Assembly (NCBI GenBank): GCA_021790955.1
Contig: JAJYFI010000080.1
Coordinates: 1 to 7,102 of the forward strand
From: a bacterium
GTDB lineage: Bacteria > Elusimicrobiota > Elusimicrobia > UBA1565 > UBA9628
Reading direction: 5' to 3'
Length of the DNA: 7,102 bases
Below are positions 1 to 5,847 of this stretch, one piece after another. Below the pieces are notes generated by a model that saw only the letters and a list, made by a program, of their open reading frames with translations, did not search any database and had not been told where the DNA came from. Numbering within the stretch: the first letter of the stretch is position 1; the number at the start of each line of letters is the position of its first letter. A program made the translations under genes and the position numbers.

Positions 1-419
1 AGGACTTCCTCACGGACCACGTCAAGGCGCAAGCCCAGATTCTCAAGAACGCGGGCCGCGACGCCCTCTTCTTCCCGAATGAGACCCAAAAGAAGATGCT
101 CGGTGCCGACGTAGGAATGGCCCATGTGCTGGGCCTCCTCGACGGCGTATTCGAGGACTTTCTTGGCGCGTGGCGTGAAGGGGATCTCGCCCAAGAGCAT
201 GACGTTGTCGCCGGTGCCCACGATCTTCTCGATCTCGGAGCGCACCCGCCGCAGGTCGACTCCCAGGTTGGCGAGCACCTGGGCGGCGACGCCCTCCCCC
301 AGGGCGATGAGCCCCAGCAGGATGTGCTCCGTACCGACATAATCGTGGTTGAGGCGCTTGGCCTCTTCCTGCGCGATGAGAATGACGCGCTGCGCTCGTT
401 CCGTGAATCGGTTTGACAT
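1..419 (-). CDS. clpC: ATP-dependent Clp protease ATP-binding subunit ClpC (N-terminal part, cut by window edge)
   Basis: ClpC is a cytoplasmic AAA+ unfoldase that feeds substrates to the ClpP peptidase. Only the first 139 codons are in the window; the gene continues beyond base 1. The visible part is the Clp_N domain, made of two similar repeats. The protein opens MSNRFTERAQRVILIAQEEA. The first repeat carries HDYVGTEHILLGLI (about residues 25-38) and the second GHSYVGTEHLLLGLI (about 100-114), separated by FTPRAKKVLEYA; this arrangement is typical of ClpC rather than ClpA or ClpB. The AAA+ modules (Walker A and B) lie outside the window, so ClpC rather than a shorter Clp_N protein is inferred from the close N-terminal match. 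An alternative in-frame ATG at 425 would add Met-Ala; neither start has a well-spaced Shine-Dalgarno. Start 419 is chosen because it matches the usual family N-terminus. A dedicated promoter lies upstream. Confidence 0.95.
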   Translation of the reverse strand, partial: MSNRFTERAQRVILIAQEEAKRLNHDYVGTEHILLGLIALGEGVAAQVLANLGVDLRRVRSEIEKIVGTGDNVMLLGEIPFTPRAKKVLEYAVEEAQHMGHSYVGTEHLLLGLIREEEGVAARVLENLGLRLDVVREEV

Positions 420-462
420 GGCCATAACGGCGGATTAACTTTCTCTCGCTGTCGCTCTTACT

Positions 463-491
463 ATTATGAACGCTTCCGTGTTAAAATTCAA
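463..491 (-). promoter_or_regulatory. Predicted sigma-70-type promoter of clpC
   Basis: Read on the minus strand, a -35 box TTGAAT (486-491) is followed by a 17-bp spacer and a -10 box CATAAT (463-468). These match the consensus at 4/6 and 5/6 positions with ideal spacing. The predicted transcript start is near 456, giving a leader of about 30-37 nt before the clpC start codon. The promoter lies just after the stop of the upstream membrane-protein gene, so clpC can be transcribed independently of it. I see no CIRCE-type or CtsR-type operator, although a 12-bp palindrome lies five bases upstream of the -35 box. Confidence 0.65.
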
Positions 492-495
492 GGTC

Positions 496-507
496 GGCGT
501 CGACGCC
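496..507. promoter_or_regulatory. Perfect 12-bp palindrome upstream of the clpC promoter (candidate operator)
   Basis: GGCGTCGACGCC is fully self-complementary with no spacer. It lies 4 bp from the -35 box of the clpC promoter and 6 bp beyond the stop codon of the upstream gene. A repressor or activator site is possible from position alone. It does not match any stress-regulator operator I know, and GC-rich DNA yields such palindromes by chance. Confidence 0.25.
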
Positions 508-513
508 ATTCTA

Positions 514-1587
514 TCATAAAAGTCCGTTTTCAACCTCGCCCCGCTCCGAGCGGCGGACAAAGTCCGGTTCCGAGACTTTCAGCCCCCAGAGGACGAACAC
601 GCTCACAAGCCCCGGGAGCATATAAAAAGCCGCGCGATAGACGAGCGCCGCGATCAAAGCCGCCCCGAACTCGACCCCGAGCTTCTCGAACACCACCGCC
701 ATGGAGCCCTCCATGGCGCCCAATCCCGCTGGGAGGATCGGGATGAGGCTCATCGCCTGGCCGACCGTGAACCCCGCGCTAAGGTCACCGACGCCGAGCG
801 CCTCCCCGACGGCCCTGAACGAGAAATAAAGGGTCAGCAGGACCAGAGACCAGTCGACGCAGGTGTAGAACACCGTCGCCGCCATGGCCCCCTTGGCGCG
901 GCGCGCCCGCGCGAGGCCTTCCTCCAGCTGGCGCTCGAAATCCTCGAAGTGCTCCGGCGGGATGGAGGATCGAGAAACGGAAAAGAGGGCACGGTTAATC
1001 CCGTGGAACATCGCTCGCGTCACCCGGCTCCTGAATTTGCGGCCATAGAACAGGATCGACCCCATCGCCGCCATCGCGGCGAAGATGGCGAACCCAAAGG
1101 CCCCCTCCATCCAAGCCATTTTCGCCCCTCCCCAATGGATGATCAAATGGATCAAGCCCCCTAAAACGACCAGGGCGAGGGCGCTGTAGAGGATGACGGA
1201 GGTGAGGACGGAGGCGGTGACGGTCGTCCCGTAGGGAACGAGTCGCTTGCGCAGAAGGTGGGCCTTCAGCGCGAAGCCGCTCAATCCCATGGAGGAAATG
1301 AGGTAGTTCGCGGTCGAGGAGACAAGAACGACTCCCAAAATCTCGGCAAACGACATCGCGAAGCCAAGGGCTTTGAGCACTTTGCGAAACGCCAGAGCCA
1401 CCATCGCGTAGCTCCCCATGGCCGCCGTCGCGGCGAGGATCACGTAGCGCCCCTGGATTTGGGAGCTGGCCCGCGCCAAAGCTTTCAGATGGCCGGCGAT
1501 GAGAAAGCCGAAAATCAACGCCGACAGCAGGATGCCCAAGGCCAGGGTCATCCCCTGCCGGGACTCGTGGCGCCGGCTTTCCGTCAT
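514..1587 (-). CDS. Flippase-like / LPG-synthase-TM (UPF0104, TIGR00374-type) integral membrane protein
   Basis: This 357-residue inner-membrane protein belongs by pattern to the family that includes the membrane half of MprF (lysylphosphatidylglycerol synthase) and AglD-related proteins, annotated as flippase-like. It has about eight hydrophobic segments, roughly at residues 14-35, 47-70, 82-102, 121-150, 159-181, 234-258, 272-290 and 305-335. A charged cytoplasmic-type stretch lies at about 183-233. The family's C-terminal signature is visible at about 285-305: PAGLGAMEGSMAVVFEKLGV, with the conserved Pro-x-Gly-x-Gly-x-x-Glu core. There is no C-terminal LPG-synthase catalytic domain, so it is a stand-alone transmembrane module; lipid or lipid-linked substrate transport is family knowledge and inference. 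Its ATG overlaps the stop of the upstream membrane-protein gene by 4 bp (ATGA), which implies translational coupling. Met13 is a possible alternative start. The substrate cannot be read from the sequence. Confidence 0.85.
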   Translation of the reverse strand: MTESRRHESRQGMTLALGILLSALIFGFLIAGHLKALARASSQIQGRYVILAATAAMGSYAMVALAFRKVLKALGFAMSFAEILGVVLVSSTANYLISSMGLSGFALKAHLLRKRLVPYGTTVTASVLTSVILYSALALVVLGGLIHLIIHWGGAKMAWMEGAFGFAIFAAMAAMGSILFYGRKFRSRVTRAMFHGINRALFSVSRSSIPPEHFEDFERQLEEGLARARRAKGAMAATVFYTCVDWSLVLLTLYFSFRAVGEALGVGDLSAGFTVGQAMSLIPILPAGLGAMEGSMAVVFEKLGVEFGAALIAALVYRAAFYMLPGLVSVFVLWGLKVSEPDFVRRSERGEVENGLL

Positions 1588-2483
1588 GGCATCGCGCCGC
1601 CGCCGAGCGGCATCTTCCTAAATTCCCCCGACAGCCACCGCTCCTTCATGAGGAGAAACGCCGCTTCGGCCTCGGGCAGGGCCCGCCAGAAAAGAAAGAC
1701 GGTCAGGGCGAATCCGGCCGCCGAGGCCCAAAGGATCAGCGCGGAGAAGCGGGAGACGGCCGCGGCCGGAGGGGCGGATTTCCGCAGCTCCTGGTAGACG
1801 ACGCTGAGCACCACGAATGGGAAAAAGCTCGCCAAGGAGCCAAGGATGAAACCTGCGGGAAAAGGGATGAATCCAGGAACAAGCGCCGCCATCCATGCGA
1901 GGGCCGCCAGGCCCGCCACACGCCACCAGACGCCCCGCGTCAGATCGAGGCTCCGGCCCAAAGCCTCCCAGGGTCCGCTCCCCTCGCCCAGATACACAAA
2001 CGGCGCGGGGAAAAGCGCCACCATCAAATAGAGCCACAGAAAGGGTGCCGCCGTCATGGCCGCCGCGGCGAGCCCGCCGCTCAAAAAAAAGGGCCACACC
2101 CACCCCCCGACGACGAGCAGGATGAGAAGACATGTCCACGAAAAACCCATCGCCTTCCAAGCGGTCTTCCGGTAAAGCTCCAAAACCCCCGCGCCCGACG
2201 CGCTCAAAAGCAGCGCCTCGGCGACGGCGGCCTGGGCCCAGCCGACGAACCAAAGGAGGAGCGAGACCCCGACGAACCCGCCCGTGATCCAGAAAAAGAC
2301 GCGTTGACCGGGCCAGACGAGGCCCAGCAGGAAGGCGGCAAAGAGCGCGGCGAGAAATCCGATCATCCCCGCGCCGGCGCCGAGAGCCGCGGCCCCTAAG
2401 AGGGAGACGAGACGCTCCCGGTAGAGCTTCCACGACCTTTCAAAGACGGGGCCCGCCCCGGGAAGCCGCTCCATCGCGGTCAT
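1584..2483 (-). CDS. YciC-like polytopic membrane protein of unknown function
   Basis: This 299-residue protein is dominated by hydrophobic segments, roughly at residues 26-57, 62-93, 113-135, 137-163, 186-208, 211-230 and 245-267. The stretch around 162-191, containing GPWEALGRSLDLTRGVWWRV, resembles the amphipathic region before a transmembrane helix in YciC/DUF975-type proteins and in the membrane domain of glycerophosphoryl diester phosphodiesterases. The N-terminus (PVFERSWKLYRERLVSLLG) also fits that group. No enzymatic domain is present. It is the first gene of a two-gene unit, and its stop overlaps the start of the flippase-like gene by 4 bp, so the two may work on the same envelope process. 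The start at 2483 lies only 10 bp from a large palindrome, and the start codon is embedded in TATAATG with no Shine-Dalgarno. Met4 (2474) is an alternative start. The family assignment is tentative; the membrane nature is clear. Confidence 0.75.
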   Translation of the reverse strand: MTAMERLPGAGPVFERSWKLYRERLVSLLGAAALGAGAGMIGFLAALFAAFLLGLVWPGQRVFFWITGGFVGVSLLLWFVGWAQAAVAEALLLSASGAGVLELYRKTAWKAMGFSWTCLLILLVVGGWVWPFFLSGGLAAAAMTAAPFLWLYLMVALFPAPFVYLGEGSGPWEALGRSLDLTRGVWWRVAGLAALAWMAALVPGFIPFPAGFILGSLASFFPFVVLSVVYQELRKSAPPAAAVSRFSALILWASAAGFALTVFLFWRALPEAEAAFLLMKERWLSGEFRKMPLGGGAMP

Positions 2484-2492
2484 TATATAACA

Positions 2493-2577
2493 CGGGGTCA
2501 GGTCTGGACATTGGACATTGGGGAAGACTGCGGGAGAGTTCGGCTATACGAACGTCCAATGTCCAGACCTGACCCCG
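2493..2577. repeat. Palindromic element: perfect 24-bp inverted repeat with 37-nt loop (REPIN/MITE-like)
   Basis: The left arm (2493-2516) begins CGGGGTCAGGTCTGGACATT. The right arm (2554-2577) is its exact reverse complement over all 24 positions; after one mismatch (2517/2553) two further bases also pair. Inside the left arm, GGACATT occurs twice in tandem (2506-2512 and 2513-2519). The loop contains a second hairpin, GTTCG (2538-2542) with CGAAC (2549-2553) around a six-base loop. The outer ends read GGGGTCAG/CTGACCCC. From memory, palindromes with similar ends are scattered through many bacterial genomes and are linked to REP-associated Y1 transposases; I cannot search for this here. No transposase is encoded in the window. 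The element fills most of the 118-bp gap between two divergent genes, so it must influence, or be tolerated by, both 5' regions. Confidence 0.8.
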
Positions 2578-2601
2578 CACGGTTTTTGATTTAATTCTTT
2601 C

Positions 2602-3222
2602 ATGATCCGCAAGCCGCCCGCTGGACCCATCCTGGCCGTGGACACGACGGAGCGCCCCCTCAGCCTGGCTCTTCAGACCCAAAAGGGCATCCTCGCGTCG
2701 ACGCGGGAGCCGCGCAAACCGCACGACGAGACGATCCACGCCGCCGCCGAGCGCTTGCTTGCGAAGGCGGGGCTGCGCGCTCGCGAGCTCTCGGCCGTCG
2801 CGGTCGCGGCAGGACCGGGAACGTTCACCGGGATCCGCGTCGGCATGGCCTACGCCGCCATGCTCAGTTTCGAGCTTCACATCCCGGCCTTGGCTCTGTC
2901 GCGGCTGGAAGCCCTGGCCTTTGCGTCTCCTCATCGCAGGACTCTCGCGGCGATCGAGGGTTTCCGAGGCGAGGTCTACTGCCAGCCGTTCCACATCACG
3001 CGCGGAGCCCCGCGCCCGGAGGCTTCTCCCCTATGGCTGCGCCCCGCGGAGTGGCCCGCCTACAAGGCTGCGGCCCTTCGGCGAGGCCTCGTCCTCGCCG
3101 AAGGCAGGCCGGGGGCACGGGATCTCCTGGCGCCGGCGGCGATCCGGCTTGCTCGGGAGCATCGCCCTCCTTTCGAGCCTCTTTACCTCAAGCCGGCCAA
3201 TTATGAGCTTTCGCGCCGCTAG
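2602..3222 (+). CDS. tsaB: tRNA threonylcarbamoyladenosine biosynthesis protein TsaB
   Basis: TsaB is a cytoplasmic ASKHA-fold protein. With TsaD and TsaE it transfers the threonylcarbamoyl group to A37 of ANN-decoding tRNAs (t6A). Family marks are ILAVDTT at residues 10-16 (the phosphate-1-like strand), GPGTFTGIRVG at 71-81 (the most conserved TsaB motif) and PLYLKP at 193-198 near the C-terminus. At 206 residues it is slightly short for the family. Two motifs deviate: the usual Asp-Ala-Arg-x-x-Glu-Val-Tyr appears as AIEGFRGEVY (117-126), and the usual His-Ser pair after the first motif appears as KPHDETIH (39-46). The ATG has no recognisable Shine-Dalgarno; the preceding 24 nt are T-rich, and the large palindrome lies immediately upstream. 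It overlaps rimI by 20 bp, a common bacterial gene pair. No tsaD or tsaE is in the window. Confidence 0.93.
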   Translation: MIRKPPAGPILAVDTTERPLSLALQTQKGILASTREPRKPHDETIHAAAERLLAKAGLRARELSAVAVAAGPGTFTGIRVGMAYAAMLSFELHIPALALSRLEALAFASPHRRTLAAIEGFRGEVYCQPFHITRGAPRPEASPLWLRPAEWPAYKAAALRRGLVLAEGRPGARDLLAPAAIRLAREHRPPFEPLYLKPANYELSRR

Positions 3223-3649
3223 CCCTTCCGACCTCCCCGCTCTCATCGAGATTCAGGCCGCCTGGCCTCTCTTGCCGCAATGGACAGCCGAGGGTTTCAA
3301 GCGGGAGATTGACAACGCCCCCCGCTCCTACCTCGCCGTCCTGGAGGAAGACACCTGCGTTCTCGGATTCGCGGGGCTTTGGATGATCCCACCCGAGGCC
3401 CAAATCACGACGATCGCGGTGGCGCCCGCGGAGACCCGCAGGGGCCACGGACGCAGCCTCCTCGGACACTTAATCGCGAAAGCGATGAGCCGCGGCGCCC
3501 GGAGCGTCACCCTGGAGGTCGCCGCCACGAACGTCGCGGCCCTCGGGCTCTACGAGAGCGAGGGATTCCGGATTGTGGGCCGCCGCCCTAAACTCTATAA
3601 TGGCGCAGTGGACGCCGTGCTCATGGAGTTCTCTTGCCCGCGACGCTGA
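3203..3649 (+). CDS. rimI: RimI-type GNAT N-alpha-acetyltransferase
   Basis: This 148-residue, single-domain GNAT enzyme is predicted to acetylate the N-terminal amine of a protein using acetyl-CoA; in E. coli the RimI target is ribosomal protein S18. The start ATG at 3203 lies inside the end of tsaB and gives a normal RimI-length protein beginning MSFRAASPSDLPALIEI. Acetyl-CoA motif A is ITTIAVAPAETRRGHGRSLL (about 68-87), where the RRGHG segment corresponds to the pyrophosphate-binding loop. The catalytic-type Glu lies in TLEVAATN (Glu105), and the conserved Tyr-Glu-x-x-Gly-Phe is YESEGF (117-122). Two differences from E. coli RimI are visible: LEVRASN becomes LEVAATN, and the YY before the last motif becomes LY (131-132). 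The end retains DAVLMEF. Tight coupling to tsaB supports RimI over a generic GNAT; the substrate itself is inferred. It overlaps the next gene by 16 bp. Confidence 0.88.
   Translation: MSFRAASPSDLPALIEIQAAWPLLPQWTAEGFKREIDNAPRSYLAVLEEDTCVLGFAGLWMIPPEAQITTIAVAPAETRRGHGRSLLGHLIAKAMSRGARSVTLEVAATNVAALGLYESEGFRIVGRRPKLYNGAVDAVLMEFSCPRR
3625..3628 (+). promoter_or_regulatory. Shine-Dalgarno GGAG that fixes the TTG start of the TPR gene
   Basis: GGAG inside the end of rimI lies five bases before TTG at 3634-3636. The TTG is followed directly by a convincing signal peptide, so this site decides the start. It is the only well-spaced Shine-Dalgarno I see among the plus-strand genes. Confidence 0.65.
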
Positions 3650-5817
3650 TCCTTTGCGCCGCGCTCATCCTCCACGGCCCCCCCGCCGCCCACGCGGAAG
3701 CGGCGCTTGCAAAATCGACCGCCGCCGCGTCGGCCTTCGAGGCCCAGAGCGCCTACGCCGCGAGTCTGCTCGCCGAAGAGAGGGGCGCCTACGCCTCGGC
3801 GTTCCACGAACTCCAACGGGCGGCGGCCGCCGATCCCTCCTCGCCCTACCTCGCGCGCCAGGCGGCCAAGATCGCCCTAGGCCTCGGGAACCTGGACAAG
3901 GCGGCGGAGTACGCCCGCGCGGCGCTCCAGATCAATCCCGCGGACCCGGCGGCCCATGTCCTCTTGGGCCGCGTCGAGTGGGCTCGAGGGGAGTTTTCGG
4001 AAGCTCAGGGCCATTTCGAGAAGGCCCTGCGTTTCGACCCCGACTCCGAGGAGGCCACCTTTTCTCTGGCGAGCCTCCTCGTGCGCACCTCGACCGCGAA
4101 CGCCCGCGAGCTTCTCCAACATTTCCTCAAGGACAACCCCGCCAAGGCCCCCCAAACCTATCTCGCGCTGGCCCAGCTCTACCTCAACGAGCGCGACTAC
4201 GAGAAAGCGGCGCAAGAGTTGCAATCCTCGATCGCGATCAACCCCGGATTCGAATCCATCCCAGCCCGTTTCTCCCTCGCCCGACTCTACGAGGCCTCGG
4301 GCTCGACCGTCGCCGCCATCCAGGAATACCTCCAGGTCGTCCGCATCCAGCCGCATGACCTGAGGCTGATCGACCACATCGGCGAGCTCGAGGTCGAGGC
4401 CGGGGACGCCCAGTCCGCGCGCGCCGCCTTCAAAGCCGCCAAGTCCATCTCCAATGCGGACCCGCTCGCCAATCTCTGGCTCGCCCAGTTCGCCGAGGAG
4501 GAAGGCCGTCCTCTCGACGCCGCGCGCCACCTCAAGGAAAGCGCGGCGTTTCCGAAGGACCCCGCCCTTTCCCTCAAGATCGCCTATCTGGAATTCCGCG
4601 CGGGCCGCTTCGACGAAGGGCTGCGAACCTTGCGCGCGGCCCGCGCGCGCTTCCCGCATAACGCCCGTGTCGCCTATTTTCTTGGCATGGCCTACGAGGA
4701 CCGCGGGCAAAACGCCAAGGCGCTGCGCTACTTGAAGGAATCCGTCCGCGACGATCCGCACAACGACCAGGCTCGATACGCCCTCGCGGCCGCCGAGGAG
4801 CAGGCGGGGAATATCGTCGCGGCCGAAAAGGAGTTCCGCCGCCTGATCGCCAAGAACCCCAAGAACGCGGAAATTCTCAATTATCTCGGCTATTCGCTTG
4901 CCGACCGCGGACTCAAGCTGAAGGACGCCGAGGACCTCATCGAACGGGCGCTGGCCATCGACCCTCAGAACGGCGCCTATATCGATTCTCTTGGATGGGT
5001 CTATTATAAGGAAGGGCGGTTTAAGGACGCTCTTGTGGAACTCAACCGCGCCCACGCCGCGATGCCCAACGACGAGACGATCCTGGAGCACCGGGGCGAC
5101 GCGGCGGCCGCCGTCAAGGACGACAAGACGGCCTGGGATTCCTGGATGCGCTCCGCGTCGCTTCCCAGCACCACGGCCGCCCGGCGCAAAGCTCTGGTCA
5201 AGAAAGCCCGGCGTCTCGAGCGCCAGCTTCCCGCCGACACCCTCGGAGGGCTTTATCTCGCCTACCTGCGCGAGTCCCAGGGAAGCTCGGCCAAATTATC
5301 AGGACTTGGCACTCTCCAGGGGTCGGTGCTCGGCCACCCCTTCGCCTTCGAGACCCTCATCGACTACCGGCAGCCCCCCGCCCTCAGCCTCGACCTCCTG
5401 GGCCCGCTCTTCACTCCTCTTTTCCGCGCCCGGGTCTCGTCGCAGGCGCTCTCCATGGACACGGTGACGATCCCGGGCCTGCCGCAGCGCGCTCTGCAAA
5501 AGGACTTGCGCGCCACCTTCGGCCTTCTCTTCGACTATTTCTCGGGTTCCGTCTTTGCGGGCTCCGCGGCGCGCCTCGTCCGACATTGGTTCTCGCCGCC
5601 AACGCTCGAGGTCCCCGGCTGGACGATCCGGCTTTCGGATGATGGCGTTTTCGCGCGCAAATTCACTCCACGGCCCGGCGGCGGGATTCGGCTCGAGCTA
5701 TCCGTCTTCGAGCCCCTGGCGCAGCGGCTGATGCCGCGCGTCGCGAGCGTCATCAAGCGAGGTTTGAGGGTCGATCTGATCCTTAAAGACCCCCACGTCC
5801 CCGCCGCGAAGAGTTGA
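3634..5817 (+). CDS. Exported tetratricopeptide-repeat protein with C-terminal LolB-like domain
   Basis: This 727-residue protein has three parts. Residues 1-21 form a signal peptide (MPATLILCAALILHGPPAAHA) with an Ala-His-Ala cleavage site; Cys8 lies too early and in a poor context for a lipobox. Residues of about 36-505 are consecutive TPR helices, recognisable by spaced Ala-Gly-Tyr/Phe patterns and Asp-Pro or Asn-Pro turns (INPADP, FDPDSE, INPGFE, DDPHND, IDPQNG). The strongest block is at 412-480, with NYLGYSLADR and DSLGWVYYKEGRFKDAL. Residues of about 535-727 lack TPRs and look like beta-strands (LSGLGTLQGSVLGHPFAF, LSLDLLGPL), resembling LolB or DUF4292-type lipoprotein-binding folds. 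TPR proteins of this type (PA4667/LbcA in Pseudomonas) neighbour lolB, so a fusion is plausible. A role in outer-membrane lipoprotein handling or as a periplasmic adaptor is inference; the TPR call is secure and the C-terminal call tentative. It is probably co-transcribed with rimI. Confidence 0.9.
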   Translation: MPATLILCAALILHGPPAAHAEAALAKSTAAASAFEAQSAYAASLLAEERGAYASAFHELQRAAAADPSSPYLARQAAKIALGLGNLDKAAEYARAALQINPADPAAHVLLGRVEWARGEFSEAQGHFEKALRFDPDSEEATFSLASLLVRTSTANARELLQHFLKDNPAKAPQTYLALAQLYLNERDYEKAAQELQSSIAINPGFESIPARFSLARLYEASGSTVAAIQEYLQVVRIQPHDLRLIDHIGELEVEAGDAQSARAAFKAAKSISNADPLANLWLAQFAEEEGRPLDAARHLKESAAFPKDPALSLKIAYLEFRAGRFDEGLRTLRAARARFPHNARVAYFLGMAYEDRGQNAKALRYLKESVRDDPHNDQARYALAAAEEQAGNIVAAEKEFRRLIAKNPKNAEILNYLGYSLADRGLKLKDAEDLIERALAIDPQNGAYIDSLGWVYYKEGRFKDALVELNRAHAAMPNDETILEHRGDAAAAVKDDKTAWDSWMRSASLPSTTAARRKALVKKARRLERQLPADTLGGLYLAYLRESQGSSAKLSGLGTLQGSVLGHPFAFETLIDYRQPPALSLDLLGPLFTPLFRARVSSQALSMDTVTIPGLPQRALQKDLRATFGLLFDYFSGSVFAGSAARLVRHWFSPPTLEVPGWTIRLSDDGVFARKFTPRPGGGIRLELSVFEPLAQRLMPRVASVIKRGLRVDLILKDPHVPAAKS

Positions 5818-5847
5818 GTCGAAACTCTCAGCGCTTCTTCGCCGCGG
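5801..5847. terminator. Imperfect hairpin across the convergent gene ends (possible bidirectional terminator)
   Basis: Bases 5801-5812 pair with 5836-5847: four base pairs, one C-C mismatch, then seven base pairs (GCGAAGA with TCTTCGC). The 23-nt loop holds a smaller hairpin, GAGTT with AACTC (5811-5815 and 5823-5827, alternative to the outer end of the stem). It spans both stop codons of the convergent genes. There is no T-tract on either side, so intrinsic termination is uncertain. Part of the symmetry could arise because both proteins end in Ala-Lys-rich tails. Confidence 0.3.

Noticed and set aside
96..416. 106-codon plus-strand frame at the left end
   Set aside because: It is the antisense of the clear ClpC N-terminal domain.
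2493..2587. The inverted repeat followed by a T-run (2583-2587) as a rho-independent terminator
   Set aside because: The 37-nt loop is too large, the T-run is offset by five bases, and no plus-strand gene lies upstream to terminate.
2440..2994. 184-codon minus-strand frame covering the palindrome
   Set aside because: It is antisense to tsaB and runs through the inverted repeat; composition and lack of motifs indicate a shadow frame.
2759..3202. N-terminal extension of rimI in the same open frame
   Set aside because: The region overlaps tsaB in another frame and is Arg/Ser-rich with no GNAT features. The ATG at 3203 gives the standard RimI length.
3573..4358. 261-codon plus-strand frame rich in Arg and Pro
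   Set aside because: It is a shifted-frame shadow of rimI and the TPR gene with low-complexity composition.
3877..5091. Long 404-codon open frame on the minus strand
   Set aside because: It lies fully antisense to the TPR gene, whose repeats and signal peptide are clear. Open antisense frames are expected in GC-rich DNA, and the translation has no recognisable domain.
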